The notes beneath the pieces are model-generated. The model did no database searches and had not been told where the DNA came from. It saw only the letters and a list, made by a program, of their open reading frames with translations. Both the position numbers and the translations under genes were made by a program. From Propionibacteriaceae bacterium (GTDB taxonomy: Bacteria > Actinomycetota > Actinomycetes > Propionibacteriales > Propionibacteriaceae), in the NCBI GenBank assembly GCA_024636075.1, contig JAGXHS010000168.1:1-11596 (forward strand): DNA of 11,596 nt. The letters run 5' to 3'. Positions within the stretch are counted from its first letter, which is position 1; every line of letters begins with the position of its first letter. Below, one piece after another: positions 1-7,366 of this stretch.

Positions 1-117
1 CCGCCCACCCTTCCAGCGGGCGTCGTCCAGGCCACCCGGCAACGGTATCTGGAGGCATTCTTCCGGCTCACCGGATCACACCTGGATCTTGACCAGTTCG
101 CCGCACCCCACCGTTAG
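1..117 (+). CDS. purC: SAICAR synthase PurC, C-terminal end (partial)
   Basis: An open frame enters from the left edge and stops at TAG 115-117, leaving the last 38 residues of a protein. They read PPTLPAGVVQATRQRYLEAF, then FRLTGSHLDLDQFAAPHR. The pattern PP-LP--VV-ATR-RY-EA---LTG is the usual C-terminal helix of actinobacterial phosphoribosylaminoimidazole-succinocarboxamide synthase, which joins aspartate to CAIR in an ATP-dependent step of purine synthesis. The tail after LTG is not conserved in the family as I know it. purS starts only 9 bases after the stop, the common purC-purS-purQ order. Catalytic residues lie outside the window, so the assignment rests on this short tail and on the neighbours. 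Confidence 0.85.
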   Translation, partial: PPTLPAGVVQATRQRYLEAFFRLTGSHLDLDQFAAPHR

Positions 118-126
118 GATCAGACC
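115..126 (+). promoter_or_regulatory. Candidate leaderless promoter of purS (-10 TAGGAT)
   Basis: TAGGAT at 115-120 fits the actinobacterial -10 pattern TANNNT and includes the purC stop codon. It ends 6 bases before the purS ATG at 127, so transcription would start at or next to the A of the ATG. TTGACC at 89-94 resembles a -35 box, but the 20-base gap is long. There is no convincing Shine-Dalgarno sequence before this ATG, which agrees with leaderless translation. purS could also simply be read through from purC. Confidence 0.5.
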
Positions 127-369
127 ATGGCCCAGATCATTGTTGACGTGATGCCCAAACCCGAGATCCTCGATCCCCAGGGCAAGGCTGTCACCGGGGC
201 GCTGGCCCGCCTCGGCTACCACGACATGTCGGTGCGCCAAGGCAAGCGCTTCGAGATCGAGGTGCCCGGGGAGGTCACCGAGGAGCACTTGGCAGAGGTT
301 CGTCTGGCGGCCGAGCAGTTGCTGGCCAATACCGTCATCGAGAGCTTCGACGTGCGGGTGCAGCACTGA
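127..369 (+). CDS. purS: FGAM synthase subunit PurS
   Basis: This 80-residue protein has the full PurS length and starts MAQIIVDVMPKPEILDPQGKA, with the family's conserved LDPQGKAV segment and a later R-GKRFE-E strand. PurS is the small dimeric subunit of bacterial formylglycinamidine ribonucleotide synthase. It bridges PurL and PurQ and helps pass ammonia from the glutaminase to the synthetase. The ATG is set by family length and by the purC stop just upstream. Its TGA (367-369) shares one base with the purQ ATG, so the two subunits are very likely translated together. Nothing is unusual in the protein. Confidence 0.95.
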   Translation: MAQIIVDVMPKPEILDPQGKAVTGALARLGYHDMSVRQGKRFEIEVPGEVTEEHLAEVRLAAEQLLANTVIESFDVRVQH

Positions 370-1046
370 TGACCACCCGGATCGGCGTCGTGACCTTTCC
401 CGGCTCACTTGACGACCACGACGCGCTGCGAGCGGTGCGGTTGTCCGGTGCCGAGGCGGTACCGCTGTGGCACGGATCCGACGCCCTGAGCGACGTGGAT
501 GCAGTGGTGCTGCCCGGAGGTTTCTCCTACGGTGACTATCTCCGTTGCGGCGCCATCGCCCGGTTCTCTCCCGTGATGACCGCGGTGGTGCGGGCCGCTG
601 AGTCCGGCTTGCCGGTGCTCGGTATCTGCAACGGCTTCCAGATGCTGTGCGAGTCCCACCTGCTGCCGGGCGCGATGATTCGCAACGCGTCTCGGCACTT
701 CATCTGCACCGATCAGCGACTTCGAGTGGAGAGTTCGGACACCACGTGGACCTGCGACTTCACTGCCGGTGAAGAGATCACCATCGTGCTGAAGAACGGC
801 GAGGGCAACTACGTCGCCGATCCGGAGACGCTGCATCGCCTCGAAGACAACAACCAGGTGGTCTTCCGTTACTTGGGCAACCCGAACGGATCGGCCAACG
901 ACATCGCCGGAATCACGAACGAACGCGGCAATGTGGTGGGCCTGATGCCGCACCCGGAGCACAACATGGAAGAGCTCACCTCCCCCTCGCTGGACGGAAG
1001 ACGCTTCTTCTCCTCGGTGATCAACTTCCTCGCCACCTTGGTCTGA
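369..1046 (+). CDS. purQ: FGAM synthase glutaminase subunit PurQ
   Basis: This 225-residue class I glutamine amidotransferase hydrolyses glutamine and hands ammonia to PurL for conversion of FGAR to FGAM in the cytoplasm. Visible signatures are LPGGFSYGDYLRCGAIA (residues 48-64), the nucleophile elbow GICNGFQ with Cys87, and PHPEH (194-198), which supplies catalytic His195 and Glu197. Length matches typical PurQ. The ATG overlaps the purS stop by one base, so no separate ribosome site is needed. The gene ends 41 bases before the stop of a convergent kinase gene. purL, its obligate partner, lies about 4 kb downstream after four unrelated genes and probably has its own promoter. Confidence 0.97.
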   Translation: MTTRIGVVTFPGSLDDHDALRAVRLSGAEAVPLWHGSDALSDVDAVVLPGGFSYGDYLRCGAIARFSPVMTAVVRAAESGLPVLGICNGFQMLCESHLLPGAMIRNASRHFICTDQRLRVESSDTTWTCDFTAGEEITIVLKNGEGNYVADPETLHRLEDNNQVVFRYLGNPNGSANDIAGITNERGNVVGLMPHPEHNMEELTSPSLDGRRFFSSVINFLATLV

Positions 1047-1087
1047 CACCCGTTGCGATCTTCGGGGTGAATGGGTCGTCGTTCCGG

Positions 1088-2065
1088 TCATTCGCCTACA
1101 ACGGCAAGGTCCACGCGCCGGTGCAGCGGATGATCCGTGGGGAGTCGGGCGAGTAGATGGGCGCCATCGAGTCCAACCCCGCGTGGCGGCACGATGGTGA
1201 CGCCGGGACGCCGGGCAGTGAGTTCCTCGCAGAACGCGGCCTTGAGAATCTCAGACGAGAAGACGGACCCCAGGGCACAGGCTGTGGTGTTGTCCGGTTC
1301 GGCCACTCTGCCCAGTGCAGTGGCCGCTGACAGCGCCAGTTCGTTGCCGGCCCGGTTCAGGATCTCCTGACAGATCGCGTCTCCGCCGTCCGCCAGCTCA
1401 GCGACCACGCGGCAATAGCTCGCCACTCTGGCCACTCTGGCCGAATCGCCTTGGAGCGCGATGTAGGCGGCTGACGGGTCCGAGAAGTCGCTCCGGATCG
1501 CGTCCAGCATGCCGGTTGCCGGGCCGCGGCCGTCGAAGTTGCGCATCCCCGCTTCCAACCCAGCTCGTCCGATCCAGTACCCGGAGCCGCAGTCGCCCAT
1601 CAGGTATCCCCAGCCATCGACCCTCGCGGTCGACTCAGCGCCCACAGCGAGGGTCACCACGCCGGTTCCGGCTGCGGTCATCACACCGTGATCAGCGCCC
1701 AGTGCCGCCGTGTAGCTGGTGACGGAGTCGTGCGCCAGCAGCACACGCCGGACGCCGAGCTGGGCCACATTGACGAGCAGCTCAGAGGCGGTGTCACCGG
1801 CCAAGAGCCCGGTAGTGCCGATGGCCACGGTGTCCACCGTCGGGACAATTGAGTTCTGGGCGGTTGAATTCCGGAGTGTCGAGTTCTCGGTAATCGACTG
1901 GTGCAGTTGGGTGATCAGCTCAGCGAGCTGAGGGATCACCGGGTTGTCGGTGATGATGCGGTTGCACGCGAAGATCTCGCCGATCTGTTCACCGTCAGCC
2001 GATCTCAGCGATGCTCGAGATCCGGACTGTCCGCCGTCGATCGCCAGAACAGCTGTCAGCGTCAT
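1088..2065 (-). CDS. BadF/BadG-family sugar kinase (N-acetylglucosamine kinase-like)
   Basis: This 325-residue protein belongs to the ASKHA ATPases of the BadF/BadG/BcrA type. In actinobacteria these are usually annotated as N-acetylglucosamine kinases, which phosphorylate amino sugars with ATP. Motifs in order are AIDGGQSGSRASL (residues 8-20, phosphate 1), a likely catalytic Asp113 in AHDSVTSYTAAL, AAGTGVV (131-137, phosphate 2), GWGYLMGDCGSGYWIGR (151-167) and GVGLDGAHLLARL (296-308). The usual acidic residue in GDEGSGYW is Cys159 here. I chose ATG 2065 because GAGG (2077-2074) stands 8 bases upstream; ATG 2071 would add two residues. The open frame continues to 2449, but that extension looks nothing like a kinase and overlaps the divergent gene. 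The exact sugar is not known from sequence. Confidence 0.85.
   Translation of the reverse strand: MTLTAVLAIDGGQSGSRASLRSADGEQIGEIFACNRIITDNPVIPQLAELITQLHQSITENSTLRNSTAQNSIVPTVDTVAIGTTGLLAGDTASELLVNVAQLGVRRVLLAHDSVTSYTAALGADHGVMTAAGTGVVTLAVGAESTARVDGWGYLMGDCGSGYWIGRAGLEAGMRNFDGRGPATGMLDAIRSDFSDPSAAYIALQGDSARVARVASYCRVVAELADGGDAICQEILNRAGNELALSAATALGRVAEPDNTTACALGSVFSSEILKAAFCEELTARRPGVTIVPPRGVGLDGAHLLARLPTDHPLHRRVDLAVVGE
1851..1895 (-). repeat. Three 15-bp imperfect tandem repeats inside the kinase gene
   Basis: On the plus strand three consecutive units start GAGTTCTGG, GAATTCCGG and GAGTTCTCG at 1851, 1866 and 1881, each 15 bases long. On the coding strand they encode a short asparagine/serine-rich run, NSTLRNSTAQNSIVP (residues 61-75), with a five-residue period. 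It lies in the linker between the first kinase motif and the GTTGLLAG strand and keeps the frame. It is probably a surface-loop expansion by replication slippage. I know of no function for it. Confidence 0.6.
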
Positions 2066-2073
2066 CACCATCA

Positions 2074-2090
2074 CCTCACCTGCGATGCTA
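2074..2090 (-). promoter_or_regulatory. Candidate promoter -10 and ribosome site of the kinase gene
   Basis: Read on the minus strand, TAGCAT at 2090-2085 fits TANNNT. A transcript starting about 7 bases further on would have a leader of roughly 13 bases containing GAGG (2077-2074), 8 bases before ATG 2065. No good -35 is seen at 17 bases. This lies in the 145-base gap shared with the divergent membrane-protein gene. Confidence 0.4.
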
Positions 2091-2197
2091 TCCGGGGCTG
2101 AGCAATCCGACCCCAACCGATGGCGGAGCGCAGCTGAGTGCTGACGAATGTGCAGTGAAGCGCCGGGATCGAGGGCCAGCGAGTCGCCCCGCAGCGG

Positions 2198-2210
2198 TAT
2201 TCTTGTCGGC
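2198..2210 (+). promoter_or_regulatory. Candidate leaderless promoter of the membrane-protein gene (-10 TATTCT)
   Basis: TATTCT at 2198-2203 fits TANNNT and ends 7 bases before ATG 2211, with no purine-rich ribosome site between. This supports a start at 2211 rather than the upstream in-frame ATG at 2148. No clear -35 is visible. Confidence 0.4.
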
Positions 2211-2843
2211 ATGCACCGGCCACCACCCGCCCGCCGCGGATTCGGGGTTTCATCCACCAGCCGGGGGGTGGCACGCCGGGCCGTGTGGTGGCATCCATCG
2301 ACATCGGGACCGCTGGGTCCGGCGGTGCTCGTGGTCTGTGTCGCGGTCATCTTTACGGGCTTCTGGGTTCTGGAATCGTCGCGTCGGTATCTACCAGAAT
2401 TGTGGGGGGTCAGTTTCTCCTTGTGGCTGGTCGCCCAGCTCGGTCTCACCTACCTGATCGTCGAGCTCTTGGGGCGTGGCCCGGGGCGCCAGATCCGAGC
2501 CAGCATTGAGATGTTCTCCACCGCGACCGCGGCGGCGGGCATGTTCGTGATCGTTGCCGCCGTCAAGTTCCTCGAAGCCATCAACCGGCTGGAATTGAGC
2601 CCAGCGGTGGTGGTGATCGTCGTCGGGGGTCTGTTCGTGACCAACTGGAAGATCTTCGCCGCACCCCGGCTCGCTCCGCTGGGTGAGATCATCGCCGTGC
2701 TGGGCACGGTGGCTCTACTCGTTGGTTTTGCTCTCGGCTCCTGGGTGGACGCAGTCGTGGCCTGGGTTCCTGCAGTGGTCTGTGCCGTCGCAACTGCGAT
2801 CTGGCTGGTGCGGGCCAAGGTACAGGACCGAGACGTCGGGTGA
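2211..2843 (+). CDS. Multi-pass membrane protein of unknown function
   Basis: This 210-residue protein is not one I recognise. A basic, proline-rich N-terminus of about 30 residues (MHRPPPARRG...) is followed by about six hydrophobic stretches near residues 34-54, 64-87, 104-123, 130-149, 157-177 and 181-200, then a short charged tail. No signal peptidase site, enzyme motif or metal-binding pattern is visible. Charged residues between segments include RGPGRQIR near 89-96. The frame is open from 2148, but the 21 extra residues look non-coding and a -10 box sits right before ATG 2211, so I prefer 2211. The gene is divergent from the sugar kinase and 61 bases before rocD. Co-expression with rocD is possible, but I infer no function from it. 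Confidence 0.7.
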   Translation: MHRPPPARRGFGVSSTSRGVARRAVWWHPSTSGPLGPAVLVVCVAVIFTGFWVLESSRRYLPELWGVSFSLWLVAQLGLTYLIVELLGRGPGRQIRASIEMFSTATAAAGMFVIVAAVKFLEAINRLELSPAVVVIVVGGLFVTNWKIFAAPRLAPLGEIIAVLGTVALLVGFALGSWVDAVVAWVPAVVCAVATAIWLVRAKVQDRDVG

Positions 2844-2868
2844 CGCGGGATATTTTTCGTGCAATGAT
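2840..2868 (+). promoter_or_regulatory. Candidate promoter of rocD
   Basis: GTGACG at 2840-2845 resembles a -35 box. After a 17-base spacer comes AATGAT at 2863-2868, preceded by TGC, giving an extended -10 look. Transcription would begin near 2875, leaving about 30 bases before ATG 2905. The -35 overlaps the stop of the upstream membrane-protein gene. TATTTT at 2851-2856 is an alternative -10. Confidence 0.35.
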
Positions 2869-2904
2869 GCGCCCAGCGACAACATGACCGGATGGGAGCA
2901 TCGG

Positions 2905-4092
<1,188 letters not shown>

Positions 4093-4094
4093 AC

Positions 4095-4123
4095 GGTTCG
4101 GCTCCGCCGGCCGGAGCCGAACC
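4095..4123 (+). terminator. Hairpin terminator after rocD
   Basis: GGTTCGGCTCCG (4095-4106) and CGGAGCCGAACC (4112-4123) form a perfect 12-bp stem with a 5-base loop, starting 2 bases after the rocD stop. There is no T-run after it, a pattern common for actinobacterial terminators. It separates rocD from the amidotransferase gene, whose own -10 box begins 21 bases later. Confidence 0.85.
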
Positions 4124-4144
4124 CGAGCTGCTCGCCCGAAGGGC

Positions 4145-4158
4145 TAGGATCGCTGGCC
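4145..4158 (+). promoter_or_regulatory. Candidate leaderless promoter of the amidotransferase gene (-10 TAGGAT)
   Basis: TAGGAT at 4145-4150 is identical to the box before purS. It ends 8 bases before ATG 4159, so the transcript would begin at or within about two bases of the start codon. No ribosome site is visible. The terminator just upstream makes an independent promoter necessary. No clear -35 is seen. Confidence 0.5.
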
Positions 4159-4893
4159 ATGCGTCCCTTTCTGCTGCTCGCCACCCGCAGCGACGACGTG
4201 GTGGCCGACGACGAGTACCTCGCCTTCTGTCGCCACTCCGGTCTGGAGGAATCCGAACTGCACCGCTTCCGACTGGAGGCCGAACCGCTGCCGGAGCTGG
4301 ACCTGAGCCAGTACTCCGGGGTGTTGCTGGGCGGCAGCCCGTTCAACTCCGCAGCTCCCGAGGCGCAGAAGTCGCCTCTGCAACAGCGCATTGAATTCGA
4401 TCTGGCCCAGCTGTTGGTGGAGATCGCCGTCCAGGACTTTCCCTTCTTCGGTGCCTGTTACGGCGTCGGGACATTGGGTCGTTTCGCTGGTGGCCACATC
4501 GATGAGACCTACTCGGAAGCTGTCGGTGCGACAACTGTCACGCTCAGTGAAGCAGCTGCGACGGATCTGATCTGTGCCGGGATCCCGGCGACCTTCGAGG
4601 CCTTCGTCGGCCACAAGGAAGCACTGACGACGCTGCCGCCGAGGGCTGTCCTGCTGGCAACAGGCGAGAGTTGCCCCTTCCAGATGTTCCGGTTGGAGAA
4701 CAACCTCTACGCCACCCAGTTCCATCCGGAGCTGGACGCCGACGGGTTGTCGGTCCGCATCGACATCTATCGTGACCACGGCTACTTCCATCCCAGTGAG
4801 GCGGATGCGATCAAAGCGGCCAGTCGGGTAGCTGACGTCACCGGAGCCGATCTTGTGCTGAAGAACTTCGTTGCCCACTATGCCCGAGTCTGA
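4159..4893 (+). CDS. Stand-alone class I glutamine amidotransferase (GMP synthase-like domain)
   Basis: This 244-residue protein carries the class I amidotransferase triad: Cys100 in FFGACYGVG, and His189 and Glu191 in QFHPE. An oxyanion-strand motif, GVLLGGSPFN, lies at residues 54-63. It resembles the glutaminase domain of GMP synthase and the actinobacterial proteins annotated only as glutamine amidotransferase. No synthetase or acceptor domain is fused, so the ammonia acceptor is unknown. A C-terminal tail of about 50 residues follows the triad. It lies between rocD and purL with its own promoter, 109 bases ahead of purL. It is not PurQ, which is at 369-1046. A role in purine or glutamine metabolism is only inferred from place. 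Confidence 0.85.
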   Translation: MRPFLLLATRSDDVVADDEYLAFCRHSGLEESELHRFRLEAEPLPELDLSQYSGVLLGGSPFNSAAPEAQKSPLQQRIEFDLAQLLVEIAVQDFPFFGACYGVGTLGRFAGGHIDETYSEAVGATTVTLSEAAATDLICAGIPATFEAFVGHKEALTTLPPRAVLLATGESCPFQMFRLENNLYATQFHPELDADGLSVRIDIYRDHGYFHPSEADAIKAASRVADVTGADLVLKNFVAHYARV

Positions 4894-4978
4894 AGCCCCG
4901 GTACGGATGCTCGCCGACGGGGCGACGGCAGGCACGCCGCGAGAGTTTCTGGACAGCATTCGATGCGACGGCAGGGCC

Positions 4979-5002
4979 ATCGGGGACCGATAGAGTGGTC
5001 GG
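4979..5002 (+). promoter_or_regulatory. Candidate leaderless promoter of purL with overlapping inverted repeat
   Basis: TAGAGT at 4991-4996 fits TANNNT and ends 6 bases before the purL GTG at 5003, placing the transcript start on the start codon. A small inverted repeat, ATCGG-GGA-CCGAT (4979-4991), abuts and overlaps the first base of the -10, where a repressor could act. No convincing -35 or ribosome site is visible. The rest of the gap 4894-4978 shows nothing recognisable. Confidence 0.45.
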
Positions 5003-7273
5003 GTGGCAGACACCGTTGCGCAGGCGTTCGAAACCTCTGATGTTGAACAGCCGTGGGCCGAATTGGGTCTCAAGGCCGACGAGTACCAGCGAATCCGCGA
5101 GATACTTCAGCGCCGCCCCACTGGTGCCGAACTGGCGATGTATTCGGTGATGTGGAGCGAACACTGCTCCTACAAGTCGTCCAAGGTGCATCTCAAGCGT
5201 TTCAGCGTTCTCAGTCAGGACACCCCCAGGGGTCCGCTGCTGGCAGGTATCGGCGAGAACGCTGGAGTCGTGGACATCGGTCAGGGATACGCGGTCACCT
5301 TCAAGGCTGAGAGCCACAACCATCCGTCCTATGTCGAGCCGCACCAAGGTGCTGCCACCGGGGTCGGCGGAATCGTGCGTGACATCCTCGCGATGGGTGC
5401 CCGCCCGATAGGCGTGATGGACTCGTTGCGGTTCGGGCCGTTGGAGTCCCCCGACACCGCCCGCACCTTGCCCGGCGTGGTCTCCGGGGTCAGCAGCTAC
5501 GGCAACTGCCTGGGGTTGCCCAACATTGGTGGCGAGCTGGAATTCGACCGCACCTACTACGGCAATCCGTTGGTGAATGCGTTGTGCGTGGGTCTGCTGC
5601 GCCACGAAGACCTGCACCGGGCCGCAGCCACCGGCGTCGGTAATCAGGTGATCATGTACGGCGCAGCGACCGGCGGCGACGGGATCGGCGGAGCATCCAT
5701 CCTGGCCAGCGAGACCTTCGACGAAGAGAAGCCCTCCAAGCGGCCCAGTGTGCAGGTGGGCGACCCGTTCATGGAGAAGCTGCTGATCGAATGCACCCTT
5801 GAGCTGTTCGAGGCTGGCATCATCCAGGGCATACAGGACTTCGGTGCGGCCGGTCTCTCCTGCGCGACCAGTGAGCTGGCGAGTGCCGGTGACGGCGGCA
5901 TGCATGTCGATCTGGACGTGGTACCGCTGCGAGAGGCCAACCTGTCGCCCGAAGAGATCCTGATGAGCGAATCCCAGGAACGGATGATGGCCGTCGTGGA
6001 ACCCGACGACGTCGATCAGTTCATGGCGATCTGCGCCAAATGGGACGTGCTGGCCACCGTGGTGGGCGAGGTCACCGAAGGCGATCGGCTGATCGTCGAC
6101 TGGCACGGTGAAACCGTCGTCGACGTGGATCCCACCACCGTCGCCCACGACGGGCCGACCTACGAACGCCCCTACGCACGCCCCGATTGGATCGATCAGG
6201 TGATGGCGGACGACGGGAACGCGCTGCCGCGTGACGCGCGAGGCGCGGAACTGGGGCTCACCTTGCTGCGCGTGGTGGCCTCCCCGAACCTGTGTGACAA
6301 GTCGTGGGTCACGGACCAGTACGACCGATACGTGCGTGGCAACACGATTCTGGCGCAGCCGGAGGATGCGGGCATGTTGCGCATTGATGAGCAGACGGGT
6401 CTGGGGATCGCTCTCGCCACCGATGCAAATGCCCGGTTCTGCTACCTGAACCCCTATCTGGGGGCTCAACTCGCTCTGTGCGAGAGCTACCGCAACGTGG
6501 CAGCCAGTGGGGCGCAACCCGTTGCCATCACCGATTGCTTGAACTTCGGATCGCCGGAGGACCCAGATGTGATGTGGCAGTTCGTGGAAGCCATCAAAGG
6601 TCTGGTGGACGGATGCCAGCAACTCGGCACCCCGGTCACCGGCGGCAACGTGAGTTTCTACAACCAGACCGGCGACACTCCGATCCTTCCGACGCCGACG
6701 GTCGGGATGCTCGGTGTCATCGAGGATGTCGCACGACGCCACCGCACCGGATTCGTCCACTCGGGCGATGCCGTGCTGCTGCTCGGCCGCACCCGCGAAG
6801 AGATGTCCGGTTCAGCTTGGGCGGGGGCCTTGCACAACCATCTGGGGGGCATCCCGCCGGCAGTCGACTTCGGCGCCGAGCAGGCGCTGGCCGCCGTGCT
6901 GATCGCAGCTGCCGAGGAGGGCTTGTTGAGCTCCGCCCACGACGTGGCGGACGGCGGTCTCGCACAGGCATTGGTGGAGAGTGCGTTGCGACACAACCTG
7001 GGAGTTGCCCTCACCCTGCCCGATGGTGATCCGACGGTGCAGTTGTTCAGTGAATCGACCGCGCGTGCCTTGGTGTCCCTACCAGCGACAAGCCATCGAC
7101 GATTCGTGCAGCTCTGCCGCGAGCACAACGTCCCGGTGGAGCGCTTGGGCGAGGTGCTCGACGACCAGGTCCTGGAGGTGGTGGGGGAGTTCAGCCTGCC
7201 GCTGGACGAGATCCGATCCGCCTGGCAGGCCCCTGTCCCCGCCGCGATGAACGCAGACCTGGCAGAAGTCTGA
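5003..7273 (+). CDS. purL: FGAM synthase large subunit PurL
   Basis: This 756-residue protein is the ATP-dependent synthetase of formylglycinamidine ribonucleotide synthase, small-PurL type, which works with PurS and PurQ rather than carrying its own glutaminase. Length is normal for the type. Visible motifs are MWSEHCSYKSSK (residues 50-61, His54), KAESHNHPSYVEPHQGAATG (101-120), NIGGELEFDR (174-183), DFGAAGLSCATSE (279-291), and in the second half TGGNVSFYN and HDVADGGLAQALVES. The start is GTG, chosen because a stop-rich gap lies upstream and a -10 box ends 6 bases before it. A short linker follows before purF, which has its own candidate promoter. Its partner purQ is about 4 kb upstream, so subunit balance depends on separate transcripts. 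Confidence 0.97.
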   Translation: MADTVAQAFETSDVEQPWAELGLKADEYQRIREILQRRPTGAELAMYSVMWSEHCSYKSSKVHLKRFSVLSQDTPRGPLLAGIGENAGVVDIGQGYAVTFKAESHNHPSYVEPHQGAATGVGGIVRDILAMGARPIGVMDSLRFGPLESPDTARTLPGVVSGVSSYGNCLGLPNIGGELEFDRTYYGNPLVNALCVGLLRHEDLHRAAATGVGNQVIMYGAATGGDGIGGASILASETFDEEKPSKRPSVQVGDPFMEKLLIECTLELFEAGIIQGIQDFGAAGLSCATSELASAGDGGMHVDLDVVPLREANLSPEEILMSESQERMMAVVEPDDVDQFMAICAKWDVLATVVGEVTEGDRLIVDWHGETVVDVDPTTVAHDGPTYERPYARPDWIDQVMADDGNALPRDARGAELGLTLLRVVASPNLCDKSWVTDQYDRYVRGNTILAQPEDAGMLRIDEQTGLGIALATDANARFCYLNPYLGAQLALCESYRNVAASGAQPVAITDCLNFGSPEDPDVMWQFVEAIKGLVDGCQQLGTPVTGGNVSFYNQTGDTPILPTPTVGMLGVIEDVARRHRTGFVHSGDAVLLLGRTREEMSGSAWAGALHNHLGGIPPAVDFGAEQALAAVLIAAAEEGLLSSAHDVADGGLAQALVESALRHNLGVALTLPDGDPTVQLFSESTARALVSLPATSHRRFVQLCREHNVPVERLGEVLDDQVLEVVGEFSLPLDEIRSAWQAPVPAAMNADLAEV

Positions 7274-7328
7274 GGAGCGACCAGTCACTCTTCGCGACCA
7301 CTTCTCGGGTGTGAGCGGCGGGTCCTGG

Positions 7329-7354
7329 GCTGTCTCGATGGGCTGTCGAGCAGC
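7329..7354 (+). promoter_or_regulatory. Inverted repeat touching the purF -10 box (operator or purL terminator)
   Basis: GCTGTCTCGA (7329-7338) and TCGAGCAGC (7346-7354) form a 9-bp inverted repeat with one bulged T and a 7-base loop. It ends exactly where the purF -10 TAGGCT begins, so it covers the -35 to -12 region. That suits a repressor or activator site for purF, but as RNA it could also help end the purL transcript. The protein that would bind is unknown. Confidence 0.4.
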
Positions 7355-7366
7355 TAGGCTGAGGTG
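7355..7366 (+). promoter_or_regulatory. Candidate leaderless promoter of purF (-10 TAGGCT)
   Basis: TAGGCT at 7355-7360 fits TANNNT. It ends 3 bases before GTG 7364 and 6 bases before the next codon, GTG 7367. With the usual spacing the transcript starts at 7367, which would make the second GTG the real leaderless start. No -35 match is seen; the expected place is filled by the inverted repeat. Confidence 0.45.

Noticed and set aside
1047..1069. CACCC...GGGTG hairpin between purQ and the convergent kinase as a two-way terminator
   Set aside because: The stem is only 5 bp with a 13-base loop and no T-run, too weak to call.
2066..2449. 128-codon N-terminal extension of the kinase frame
   Set aside because: It overlaps the divergent membrane gene, shows no kinase features, and the family start motif begins right after ATG 2065.
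2683..2904. Upstream extension of the rocD frame
   Set aside because: It overlaps the membrane-protein gene, and the family N-terminus follows the ribosome site before 2905.
4838..6760. 640-codon open frame on the minus strand opposite the amidotransferase end and purL
   Set aside because: It mirrors purL codons in high-GC DNA. The protein is a low-information mix rich in His, Gln, Val and Gly with no motif, while purL on the other strand is certain.
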